DNA from: a virus
Reading direction: 5' to 3' (one strand)
DNA: 20,238 bases
Virus record (IMG/VR): IMGVR_UViG_3300020405_000038
Span: 1-20,238 of that record
Position 1 is the stretch's first letter. Each line of letters starts with the position of its first letter. The notes under the pieces were generated by a model that worked only from the letters and a program-made list of their open reading frames with translations, ran no database searches and was not told the origin of the DNA. Shown here piece by piece: positions 6,901 through 12,965 of this stretch. The position numbers were made by a program, and so were the translations under genes.

Positions 6901-7071
6901 AATGTAATTAAATTAGGTTTTGGTGATCCAAATATGGAAATCAAAAGAGATGATCCAGCAAGAAGAAAGTCATTTCGTGCAAGACATAATTGCGATAACC
7001 CAGGCCCAAAATATAAAGCTCGATACTGGAGTTGTTACCAGTGGAGAGCAGGTTCTAAAGTAGACAACTAG
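3985..7071 (+). CDS. Large modular phage protein with N-terminal cytidylyltransferase-like domain (1028 aa)
   Basis: Residues 1-178 form a nucleotidyltransferase of the NMNAT/cytidylyltransferase superfamily: FGRMNPPTIGHEKL carries the [T/H]xGH motif (T15-I-G-H18) and GMSGSKLRQ (136-144) the second nucleotide-binding signature. Then come an acidic linker (181-222), a very basic helical segment (226-325), a module with YHKDFSGAMQHAYAYAKKKF (416-435), and SLWANIHKKRKEGRPMRKPG (572-591). Two related repeats follow at 669-740 and 788-858, sharing VYNRGxAxW, QW-x2-ARVNSFIT and a final D-x-DLA; they resemble the DUF5824 module. The C-terminal end (959-1019) has FRARHNCDNPGP and YWSC, also common in marine phage proteins. 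Sequences LKE-A (178-181), IGE-A (611-614) and LEE-A (938-941) resemble T4 prohead protease sites. It is preceded by a late promoter, so a virion or head-assembly role is inferred. Confidence 0.85.
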   Translation: MKKLVFTFGRMNPPTIGHEKLANKIKEVARKQNATPRIYLSHSQNPKKDPLSYNDKYRFATKAFGIVKRSQSKQIFQILPEIEKEGFTEITMVVGSDRINEFDRVLKKYNGKDYNFNSIKTVSSGDRDPDAQGVEGMSGSKLRQTAKDGDEKTFKSGLASKLSDADKKSIYNKVRKNLKEADMEWTEEDDIILEQVLQELELTEQEEDDFAELGELYELNEVLNFQQRLKKSRLFRRLAPKIARMRKIAAKKMKSPAKLLKLAQKAAIKLIRKKVAGKKGANYANLSPADKMNVDRKVQSKKSMISKIAKRLLPKVRKQSMDRVAQARKGPQNAEYVPEELDERKGTPRVHAKTFSNLNLKKARELMSPAKHREDGIQRIMKGMNISKVKATKYHDDVMKSYGFKPESIEEKYDLYHKDFSGAMQHAYAYAKKKFGMTVDKGEIDDKVATGPRKPGVGKTNRYSLKTNKGMLQIQVYNKGGAKPYELNMYKEDKSVVPQDRDVKDEPGSQPKTYYKGVAKDKKDDRYRAFKRGSDKHHDDPSAYPDSHPGDKDAKTKPSKHTKKYRDMFGESLWANIHKKRKEGRPMRKPGSKGAPTDQDFKNARGESSEIGEAIPKSTMYALVQKGKVVAKGSKSDMMSKKKKEGGTVYNAPSKKVGDVIKETYVVEDAGAALKKKSEKSGIPVGILRKVYNRGMAAWRTGHRPGATQQQWGMARVNSFITKGSGTWGKADKDLAAKARGSKKESIEEKTYMRTDSKLKNLKVPVKRKNRNDTLAKKIKAHGDKKEDVNLMRKAEQSGIDIDIIKEVYNRGYASWEYDKPRCTPEQWAFARVNSFITRTGATWNEHDYDLAEKVEKRGPLEIGTDKINATYRKDTPGQTDEKPKLMRVLSQREIKAAHCEDYNVDDDFSGKIKKRFRDFVKESEDEGCPVDLFDHVLEEAEYQGKKVTLNNPTRSSDGKKKFYVYVKNEKGNVIKLGFGDPNMEIKRDDPARRKSFRARHNCDNPGPKYKARYWSCYQWRAGSKVDN
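5989..6558 (+). repeat. Two diverged tandem domain repeats inside the 1028-aa protein
   Basis: Two segments of about 70 residues (5989-6204 and 6346-6558) share KSGI/QSGI, VYNRG-x-A-x-W, QQW/EQW, ARVNSFIT, a G-x-TW pair and D-x-DLA-x-K. They are separated by a lysine-rich linker. Their order and spacing are preserved, so they arose by duplication of one DUF5824-like module, although the nucleotide sequences have diverged. Confidence 0.75.
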
Positions 7072-7080
7072 GAGGAAGAC

Positions 7081-8694
7081 ATGAGTTTAGAAAGTACTAT
7101 TAGAAAAGTGTTGTCTACTAAAGACAACTTACAAGAAGGAGATGCTACAAAAGCGGCTTCTGAAAAAATAAAAAGAGAAAAAGAGTCTGACAAAAGAAAG
7201 CATGACACAATGATGGATCGTGCTAGAAGTCTTGACACTAGAAATAAAAATAATCAAACTGAAGAAATGGATCCAACAAAACATGTTATGAAAAATAAAG
7301 ACACAGGTAAATATTGTGTTTATAATGCTAATAACAAAAAAGTTGCAGAGTTTGATAGCGAAGATGAGGCTAATGCATATGCTAAAAAGAATCATGACAA
7401 GCTAATGCAGAAAGAAGCAGTATCACCAGCACAACAAGCGGCCATAGCTATCTCGAAAAAAGAGAAAGGTGAAAAGCCAAAGAATGAAGAATTAGATGAT
7501 AATGATAAACCTGTTGTTAAGAAAGTTGTTAAGATGCTAAAGAAAGCAAGTAAAGCACATGCAGGACAAGCTGATGATTTAGAAAAATCTATGAGTGAAG
7601 ATTATCTAGATGATATCTTAGAGCAAATTCTAGATGAAGGTTATGAAGCTAAAGTATCAAAGATATTGAATAAGAAAGGTATCGATCATCATTGGAAAAA
7701 TGGTAAAGTTTATGTTGCGAAGAAAGATGTAAAAGCGGCTGAAAAGAAACTTAAAAAGAAAGCAGGCCCTGGTTTGGGTACTGCTGTTCGAATGATACCA
7801 GATATTATCGGTGAAGAAGTGCAGTTTGATTTACACATTCAAGAAGGTGTGTGGCATTATCCAGATGCAAGACAAGTTGCGAAGTTTAAGAAAGCTTTAG
7901 GTAAAAAGTTTATAGTTGGTAAAGATGGTTATCCAGCTAAAGATATAATACCATTTGGTGATGATGAATTGTATGATATGTTAGATGATGCATCTGATAA
8001 TAATCCTAAACAAGATGCACGTCCTATTTTTACAAGATGGATTAATGGAAGAATTAGAGATAACTATGGTGGCTATGGTAAGAAAACTTTAGCTATCGCA
8101 AAACAACTTGGTATTCGAGAGGAAGTAGAAATGAATGAAAATTCAGATGCAAAGAGATATGGTTTATCTCAAAGCTTGGTAGATGCAGTAGCATCAATTA
8201 TAGCTGGTAAAAAACCAACTAATGCTAAAGAAGACAATACTAATGATAAGTCTGATGATGGTGAAGGTTTAGATAAAGTACAACCAAAAGCACTTAAAAA
8301 GAAATTTAAGGATCGTAAAGATAAAGATATTGACAATGATGGTGATGTAGATTCTTCTGACAAATATATGCACAAAAAGAGACAAGCAGTTTCTAAAGCT
8401 ATATCAAAAGATGATGAAAAGTCTGCACCAAAAGCTGATGCAAAAGATGATGCTGATACAAAAGCTGATCCTAAGAAAAAGAAAAAGGGTAATGGTGAGC
8501 CAGTTGATACTAAGCCTACTATGAATGCTGAGAGTGTTCAGAAAGAAGAAATGACTGATGCTCAAATGAAAAAGAGAGAAGAAATAGTCAAAGAACTCAA
8601 AAAGAAATCAGACTATTTCAAAGATAAGTATGGTGAAAAAGCAGATGATGTAATGTATGCAACTGCTACTAAAATGGCAATGAAGAGTGTATAA
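7081..8694 (+). CDS. Modular, highly charged phage protein with calcium-loop motif (537 aa)
   Basis: The protein has no single known domain but is built from short modules I recognise from T4-like marine phage proteins. These are KHVMKNKDTGKYCVYNANNK and on to FDSEDEANAYAKKNHDKL (67-108), SPAQQAAIAISKKEKGEKP (115-133), KILNKKGIDHHWKNGKVYV (194-212), KDKDIDNDGDVDSSDKYMH (413-431) and a C-terminal KKREEIVKELKKK...YATATKMAMK. Residues 416-427 form an EF-hand/dockerin-like loop (D416, D418, D420, G421, D422, D424, D427) that probably binds calcium. Linkers are rich in K, D and E. LQE-G (17-20), LDE-G (184-187) and IQE-G (253-256) look like prohead protease sites. AGGAGG (7070-7075), overlapping the upstream stop, is a strong ribosome-binding site. 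It is co-transcribed with the 1028-aa gene; a virion role is inferred. Confidence 0.82.
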   Translation: MSLESTIRKVLSTKDNLQEGDATKAASEKIKREKESDKRKHDTMMDRARSLDTRNKNNQTEEMDPTKHVMKNKDTGKYCVYNANNKKVAEFDSEDEANAYAKKNHDKLMQKEAVSPAQQAAIAISKKEKGEKPKNEELDDNDKPVVKKVVKMLKKASKAHAGQADDLEKSMSEDYLDDILEQILDEGYEAKVSKILNKKGIDHHWKNGKVYVAKKDVKAAEKKLKKKAGPGLGTAVRMIPDIIGEEVQFDLHIQEGVWHYPDARQVAKFKKALGKKFIVGKDGYPAKDIIPFGDDELYDMLDDASDNNPKQDARPIFTRWINGRIRDNYGGYGKKTLAIAKQLGIREEVEMNENSDAKRYGLSQSLVDAVASIIAGKKPTNAKEDNTNDKSDDGEGLDKVQPKALKKKFKDRKDKDIDNDGDVDSSDKYMHKKRQAVSKAISKDDEKSAPKADAKDDADTKADPKKKKKGNGEPVDTKPTMNAESVQKEEMTDAQMKKREEIVKELKKKSDYFKDKYGEKADDVMYATATKMAMKSV

Positions 8695-9179
8695 TGATAA
8701 TCTATTGTGACATGGACATGGTTCTCTGCAACTTCTTGAAGGGTGCAGAGAAAACAACTGGTGAACCATTTCCAGATAAATCTGGTATGTCTAAAGATAA
8801 AAAGAAATCTATGATATCTGCAAAGAAAGATTTCTGGGATACTTTAGAGTGGATGCCTGGTGGTAAACAACTGTGGAAACATATCACAAAAGGTGGTGCA
8901 GATGTAAGAATACTATCTGCTTATGCAGAATGGGACCCTAACTGTAAAAGGGGTAAAAAAGTTTGGATAGCGAGAAATCTAAGTCCAAAACCTACTAAAA
9001 TACATTTAGTAAGAAGAGAGCAAAAGAAAGATTATGCTAGTGCTGATGCTTTATTGATTGATGATCATATCAAAAACTGCAAAGAATTTATCAATGCAGG
9101 TGGTAAAGCTATTCGTCATATAAATACTAGACAAACCATATCAGAGTTTAACTCAAAATATAAAGGTAAAGGAGAATAA
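8694..9179 (+). CDS. HAD-superfamily phosphatase, 5'(3')-deoxyribonucleotidase-like
   Basis: The 161-residue protein shows the four HAD motifs in order: D6-M-D8 (nucleophile and acid/base Asp) in YCDMDMVLCNF, S75 in RILSAYAEW, Lys in KRGKKVWI (85-92), and D123-D124 in LLIDDHIKNC. Short one-domain proteins of this form are usually 5'-nucleotidases acting on deoxynucleoside monophosphates, or polynucleotide phosphatases; the exact substrate cannot be read here. The usual Gly after the second Asp is replaced by Met, a mild deviation. The start overlaps the upstream stop (TAATG at 8692-8696). Its 3' end contains a TATAAATA late promoter, so the following genes can be read separately. Confidence 0.8.
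   Translation: MIIYCDMDMVLCNFLKGAEKTTGEPFPDKSGMSKDKKKSMISAKKDFWDTLEWMPGGKQLWKHITKGGADVRILSAYAEWDPNCKRGKKVWIARNLSPKPTKIHLVRREQKKDYASADALLIDDHIKNCKEFINAGGKAIRHINTRQTISEFNSKYKGKGE
9119..9126 (+). promoter_or_regulatory. T4-type late promoter TATAAATA inside the HAD gene
   Basis: An exact TATAAATA (9119-9126) lies 54 bases before the ATG at 9181. It falls within codons for His-Ile-Asn-Thr of the HAD protein. No -35-like box is visible upstream, as expected for a T4 late promoter. It would start the virion-protein genes that follow; AAAGGAG (9168-9174) then serves as ribosome-binding site. Confidence 0.55.
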
Positions 9180-9180
9180 G

Positions 9181-9765
9181 ATGGGATTATGGGGAGCAAC
9201 TGATGCCGATGAGGCTAAACCTAAGTTCTTGACTGGTGATCAGAAAGATGAGATTCAAGCTACTTCTAGTGGCTGGGTTATCGAAGCTGGTTCATCAATG
9301 ACTGGAAATGGCAATACTTCGGCTCAAAAAGAAGTTCTTGTAGCGATACGAGGACTAGCAACAAAAATAGGACAAGCAACAGTTGATAGTGTAGATTGGA
9401 ATATAACTACATTTGATAAATCTGAAGGTGGAACATTATCTCTAACTGTTCGATATAACGAAGCAGTTACAGTTACTGGAAACCCAACAGTTGCAGTTAC
9501 AAACGGAAACCAAGGTAGTGGTACAGGACGTGGACCTCATACACTTGCATATGCTAGTGGTTCAGGTACTAACGAACTAATCTTTACACTAGCAATTGGG
9601 GCTGCCAATGCGGCTACAAATGCAGATGACGTACTTACTGTTGGAGCACAAAACATTGCTTTAGCTGGTGGTACAATGGTAGATACAATCGGTGGTGGAA
9701 ATGCTGAAGTCGCAATTTCTTCTGCCCAGGGTACAGCTTGTGGAAGTATAACTGTCGTTGCATAA
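9181..9765 (+). CDS. Virion structural protein with C-terminal bacterial Ig-like domain (194 aa)
   Basis: The N-terminal 65 residues (MGLWGATDADEAKPKFL, then GWVIEAGSSMTGNGN) match a leader I recognise from structural proteins of marine T4-like phages. From about residue 68 the composition changes to a Thr/Val/Gly-rich beta sandwich: LSLTVRYNEAVTVTGNP, HTLAYASGSGTNELIF, DDVLTVGAQNIALAGGTM. This is the pattern of SwmB-type bacterial Ig-like domains found in surface proteins and phage virion decorations. Such domains are thought to bind carbohydrate or other cell surfaces weakly. The likely place is the capsid or tail surface. The gene follows a late promoter and has a good ribosome-binding site (AAAGGAG, six bases before the ATG). 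Confidence 0.75.
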   Translation: MGLWGATDADEAKPKFLTGDQKDEIQATSSGWVIEAGSSMTGNGNTSAQKEVLVAIRGLATKIGQATVDSVDWNITTFDKSEGGTLSLTVRYNEAVTVTGNPTVAVTNGNQGSGTGRGPHTLAYASGSGTNELIFTLAIGAANAATNADDVLTVGAQNIALAGGTMVDTIGGGNAEVAISSAQGTACGSITVVA

Positions 9766-9778
9766 TTAGGAGATAACC

Positions 9779-10435
9779 GTGGCTGATAAGAAGATTACTG
9801 AACTTACAGCCGCTACAAATCATGCAAGTACTGATTTATTGCTTGTAGTGAGAGATGCGGCTGGCACACCCACAAGTAGGAAAGCTACGTTTGCAAGTGT
9901 CTTTGCAAATGTTGCATCTCCTATGAATGTGACTAATCTGACTAATTTAAAAGCTAATACAACTGTATCTAGTAATAAAATAACTATTAATGCTAATACA
10001 ACTTTAGGATCAGCCGTAGTTACACTTAACGGTAAATTACAAACTGAAACTTCAGCAACTATCATAGGTAATAATGGTAAGTTACATGCAAACAATACTA
10101 TAACAGATGGTACTATTACAGTACCAATGTTACAAGTGACACCATTAGCAAATACTGCAGGTAGATTATTAATTAATGATAGAATACAAGTTGCAAATGC
10201 TGAAGCTAGATACTCATTAAAAGCAAGTGGAAGTCATACAGGTGTTACTTCTATAGATGTTGTACAAATTGTTGATGCAAAAGGTTTAAGATTACCAACA
10301 AAGTCTGCAAACCCTGCATCATCAAATGCCGCTGGACAAAGTATTTCCGCAGGCACTATTTTCTATAGTAATACATATCTGTATATTGCAACTGATTCTA
10401 ATACGATTAAGAGGATAGCACTACAAAATTTTTAA
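9779..10435 (+). CDS. Putative tail fibre / virion structural protein (218 aa), GTG start
   Basis: It begins MADKKITELTAATN, then STDLLLVVRDAAGTPTSRKAT, a leader shared by many phage tail-fibre and baseplate-associated proteins (MADKKISELTxA...). The middle (50-130) is low-complexity beta-rich sequence with repeated N-x-T patterns (LKANTTVSSNKITINANTTL), typical of fibrous trimeric proteins. The end, GTIFYSNTYLYIATDSNTIKRIAL, resembles the closing strand seen in such proteins. GTG at 9779 is preceded by AGGAG (9768-9772) at six bases, which fixes the start. It is in the same late transcript as the Ig-domain protein. Exact location in the virion is not determined. Confidence 0.7.
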   Translation: MADKKITELTAATNHASTDLLLVVRDAAGTPTSRKATFASVFANVASPMNVTNLTNLKANTTVSSNKITINANTTLGSAVVTLNGKLQTETSATIIGNNGKLHANNTITDGTITVPMLQVTPLANTAGRLLINDRIQVANAEARYSLKASGSHTGVTSIDVVQIVDAKGLRLPTKSANPASSNAAGQSISAGTIFYSNTYLYIATDSNTIKRIALQNF

Positions 10436-10446
10436 TGAGATAGCCC

Positions 10447-10842
10447 GTGTATGAAGATTTAACTGATGAAAACTTTATGTTATTTGCGGCAAAATATTAT
10501 GAGAATCCACATTGTACAGATTTGTTAGAATTTCATGATGATTTAAAGCGAATAAGATATTTAAAACGATTGTTTAAAAAGTATGAGCAATCTGGTGAAT
10601 TGAAAGAAAGATTAATACTGAATCACTTATTGGTATTATATAATGTATTTGATAATAGAGCAATGACACGTATATTGGTGTTTAAGCTAGAAGAACAACT
10701 GAAATACTTAAAACCTTTTTTATTATTTCTTAACTACTGGCGAGATGATATAGGGCTAATTAAAGGTAATAAGTTTGTTGATAGTAACATACCTTTAGAT
10801 GATGGAATAGTAAAGTTATTAAGAGATATAAATGGCGAGTAA
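10447..10842 (+). CDS. Conserved T4-like phage protein of unknown function (131 aa), GTG start
   Basis: This all-helical 131-residue protein carries a pattern I recognise from T4-like marine phages: YYENPHCTDLLEFHDDLKR, then LKRLFKKYEQSGELKERL, ILNHLLVLYNVF and LKPFLLFLNYW. I associate it with DUF7207, from memory. It has no signal peptide; the hydrophobic LLFLNYW segment is too short for a membrane helix. No biochemical role is known to me. The GTG at 10447 gives MYEDLTDENFMLF, matching how homologues usually begin; the ribosome-binding site is weak. It overlaps the next gene by 11 bases, and those two families tend to travel together, suggesting a shared virion or assembly role. Confidence 0.75.
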   Translation: MYEDLTDENFMLFAAKYYENPHCTDLLEFHDDLKRIRYLKRLFKKYEQSGELKERLILNHLLVLYNVFDNRAMTRILVFKLEEQLKYLKPFLLFLNYWRDDIGLIKGNKFVDSNIPLDDGIVKLLRDINGE

Positions 10843-11632
10843 AGTAGCAGATTTAATTTTTGTGTATTCTTTTCTGAAGAGATTAGTTACACCATTTAAC
10901 GAAACTAAAGCTTATCAGTTAGGTATAATTGATGAACGTGGTAAGAAGATTCGTAATCCCCAAACGAAAGCAGAGTTGGATTCTTTCAGTACTTTTGAAC
11001 GTCTAGTATTTAATATTAAAAAAATAATTGAAAGATTTCCAGGTGGTAAAAGTAAACTCGCATCATATGCCGCGGCATTATTTTTAATTAAAGAACACAA
11101 TAATCCAAAAGAAGAATATTCTACAAAAGAACTAATAGAAGCAGTGGAGAAAAATATGGGAGATTTAAAAGAAAATCAAATGTCTGAGAAAGAATTTGGT
11201 GATATGTTGTTCGCAAAAGAAACTGCAATCAGAGATGTCTCAGAAGCAATGAAATATAACTTTATGGTTTTAGATAGAGATGGTAGAGTCATGGGCATGA
11301 CTACTGGTGAAAAAGATGCAGAGAGAATGGCAAGAGGAGATAATATTAGAGGACAAACTGGTAGAGCAGTAAAGCTTAGAAGGCCAATGGCTCAAGCAAG
11401 AGGTGACAGATTAATTGGACAATTACCTGCACATAATCTTGGTGAAGATGTACCTGCTAATGCGACTGGTGCCGCTGTTGCTGGAACTGGTGATGATCCT
11501 GTGCATTGGAAAAAACCAGATGCAAGAAAGAAAGAAATGAGAAAGTATCTTGCCGATTACATGAAAAAAAGAAAGAAAAGAGAAGAAGCAAAAAATAAAG
11601 CCCAGATGCGAAAGTTAATGGGACTTGGCTGA
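10832..11632 (+). CDS. Conserved T4-like phage protein, probably virion-associated (266 aa)
   Basis: The N-terminal half is a family I recognise from T4-like marine phages: ADLIFVYSFLKRLVTPF, LGIIDERGKKIRN, STFERLVFNIKKIIERFPGG, SKLASYAAALFLIKEH. The middle (110-190) is less conserved and mixed. The C-terminal part has ANATGAAVAGTGDDPVHWKK, akin to the N-x-AGxG-x-xP spacer seen in relatives, then a very basic coiled tail KEMRKYLADYMKKRKKREEA. No enzyme motif is seen. The basic tail suggests contact with DNA or a scaffold. It starts inside the upstream gene and ends in TGATG, coupling it to the next. Confidence 0.75.
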   Translation: MASKVADLIFVYSFLKRLVTPFNETKAYQLGIIDERGKKIRNPQTKAELDSFSTFERLVFNIKKIIERFPGGKSKLASYAAALFLIKEHNNPKEEYSTKELIEAVEKNMGDLKENQMSEKEFGDMLFAKETAIRDVSEAMKYNFMVLDRDGRVMGMTTGEKDAERMARGDNIRGQTGRAVKLRRPMAQARGDRLIGQLPAHNLGEDVPANATGAAVAGTGDDPVHWKKPDARKKEMRKYLADYMKKRKKREEAKNKAQMRKLMGLG

Positions 11633-12171
11633 TGTTTTTTCTTAGTGAAAATTTTGTCACACAATCTGATTTAAGACAGGTTGAAAAGTATGCTGATAGA
11701 CTTTTCGCTAAAGTTGGTATTGATGTTGAGTTTACTCGGCATTTTGTTGATAGAGTAAATGATGAACGAAATAAGAAACAGATATCTCCCGCAGAATTAG
11801 TTAGAATATTCAATAAGACATATCAGAAGTTTGGCAAGGCGATAGCTAGACTTGGACCTGATGCTGAAGCGGTTATGAAAGACATGAAAACCGATATTAA
11901 CATGCCATTTGTTTTGAATTTAACAAAAGGTGGTATGCTAGAACTTATAGCAAAGACTGTTATGCGAAAAAAGAATTTCAAAACATCTAATAAAACATTT
12001 CCTGTTGAGAGTTGTAAAATACACAAGACAGGTAAAACTTTAAAGGAGGTAACAAATGTTATCAAGAATGTATCACTGGTGCAAAGACAGAGTGTCACAA
12101 AGGACATCATGGGATGGCGCCGCAATCATAGCACTTTCACTCGTAGTGTTGTTTCTAGGACAATGGGCTGA
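11632..12171 (+). CDS. Conserved phage protein with unusual C-terminal extension (179 aa)
   Basis: Residues 15-125 match a phage family I recognise but cannot name by function: EKYADRLFAKVGIDVEFTRH, FVDRVNDERNKKQISPAELVR, FNKTYQKFGKAIARLGPDAEA, TDINMPFVLNL and AKTVMRKKNFKTSNKTF. Relatives I recall stop soon after the NFKTSNK segment. Here the frame runs on for about 55 residues of Ser/Thr/Arg-rich sequence with no family resemblance. The last 116 bases overlap the membrane-protein gene at 12056 in another frame. Either the extension is tolerated read-through coding or a single-base indel near 12000 removed the original stop. The start is fixed by overlap with the upstream stop (TGATG). Confidence 0.72.
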   Translation: MFFLSENFVTQSDLRQVEKYADRLFAKVGIDVEFTRHFVDRVNDERNKKQISPAELVRIFNKTYQKFGKAIARLGPDAEAVMKDMKTDINMPFVLNLTKGGMLELIAKTVMRKKNFKTSNKTFPVESCKIHKTGKTLKEVTNVIKNVSLVQRQSVTKDIMGWRRNHSTFTRSVVSRTMG

Positions 12172-12238
12172 GTGGGCTTGTTATGCTGGTGTATTATGGG
12201 GCATTTGGACAATTGTAAAAGATCAAGCCTACGATTAA
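12056..12238 (+). CDS. Small two-helix membrane protein (60 aa), holin candidate
   Basis: Two hydrophobic helices are visible at about 22-37 (AAIIALSLVVLFLG) and 40-54 (ACYAGVLWGIWTIV), after an N-terminal amphipathic part MLSRMYHWCKDRVSQRTSWD. I recognise the WCKDRVSxRTSWDG start from small membrane proteins of T4-like marine phages. AAAGGAGGT (12042-12050), five bases before the ATG, is the strongest ribosome-binding site in the window, and it decides this start even though the gene begins inside the upstream frame. Size and topology would fit a class II holin, and spanin-like genes follow directly, but no holin signature proves it. Confidence 0.8.
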   Translation: MLSRMYHWCKDRVSQRTSWDGAAIIALSLVVLFLGQWAEWACYAGVLWGIWTIVKDQAYD

Positions 12239-12253
12239 TGAATGGAGTGAATA

Positions 12254-12628
12254 GTGGCTAGATTATACATTATAATTTTTATTGTTGCCATTCTGGGTAT
12301 TCTAAGTTATGGTGCTTACTACGTATACAATGACATTATGTCTAGAATGGCAACTCTTAGAGATAACAATGCAAAGATGGAAGTAGCAATACAATCTAAA
12401 GATGCAGTTATAAACGAAATTCAACAAAACCTAAATAAACAGATTGAGTTGACACAAAACTTGCAGAGTGGACTATCTAAGATAGAAAAAGAAAACAATG
12501 TTATCAAAGAACAGATAGATAACATTAATATATTAGAAAATAGTATTAATAATACTGATGAAACTGAAAGTACAATAAATGAACAAGTCGATCTTATATT
12601 TGACGGTATTAGTACTGCTACTCAGTAG
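12254..12628 (+). CDS. i-spanin-like inner-membrane protein (124 aa), GTG start
   Basis: One N-terminal membrane helix (about 5-25, YIIIFIVAILGILSYGAYYVY) is followed by a long heptad-rich coiled coil (30-100) exposed to the periplasm. This is the architecture of Rz-type i-spanins, which join an outer-membrane lipoprotein to fuse the two membranes in the last step of lysis. The next gene starts inside this one in another frame and encodes a lipoprotein, as in Rz/Rz1 pairs. The GTG at 12254 is chosen because GGAG (12244-12247) lies six bases upstream. The assignment rests on topology and context, not on sequence identity to a known spanin. Confidence 0.72.
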   Translation: MARLYIIIFIVAILGILSYGAYYVYNDIMSRMATLRDNNAKMEVAIQSKDAVINEIQQNLNKQIELTQNLQSGLSKIEKENNVIKEQIDNINILENSINNTDETESTINEQVDLIFDGISTATQ

Positions 12629-12965
12629 TTGTTCTAGTTTTAAACCAGAAAAAGAAATAGTAACTGTTGAAAAAATAGTTAAACCAACAATAGCTATTGC
12701 TTTGAAGCCTAGTCCAATAGAAATGAAAAATGCAGATGTGTTGGTTATAACAGAGCAAAATTTTGAAGAAGTCGTTGCTAAAGTAAAAGCAAAACAAAAC
12801 GGACAGTTTGTTGTATATGCACTTGATTTGAAATCATTTGAAAACTTAGCTATCAATATGGAACAAATCAAGAGATACATAGAACAGCAAAATGAAGTTA
12901 TTCTTTACTATGAAAGATCAGTAACATGGAAAGAGGGCGAGATACATGAGGAAGTTCTTCCGTAA
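12579..12965 (+). CDS. o-spanin-like outer-membrane lipoprotein (128 aa)
   Basis: MNKSILYLTVLVLLLSSCSS is a lipoprotein signal with lipobox LSSC, so C18 would be lipidated. The mature part starts with a Pro/Lys-containing linker (FKPEKEIVTVEKIVKPTIAI) and then a compact domain with VLVITEQNFEEVVAK, FVVYALDLKSFENLAINM and RYIEQQNEVILYYE. I recognise this domain from lipoproteins of T4-like marine phages. The gene begins 50 bases before the stop of the i-spanin-like gene in another frame, the embedded/overlapping layout known for Rz1. It is longer than classic o-spanins, so the domain may have an extra role. It overlaps the lipase gene by 20 bases. Confidence 0.75.
   Translation: MNKSILYLTVLVLLLSSCSSFKPEKEIVTVEKIVKPTIAIALKPSPIEMKNADVLVITEQNFEEVVAKVKAKQNGQFVVYALDLKSFENLAINMEQIKRYIEQQNEVILYYERSVTWKEGEIHEEVLP

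Noticed and set aside
8326-8331. TTGACA boxes inside genes (also near 1031, 1887 and 12449)
   Set aside because: No acceptable -10 box lies 16 to 18 bases downstream, and they fall within coding sequence.
10827-10834. TATAAATG resembling a late promoter before the 266-aa gene
   Set aside because: The last base differs from TATAAATA and the start codon lies inside the motif, so it could not serve this gene.
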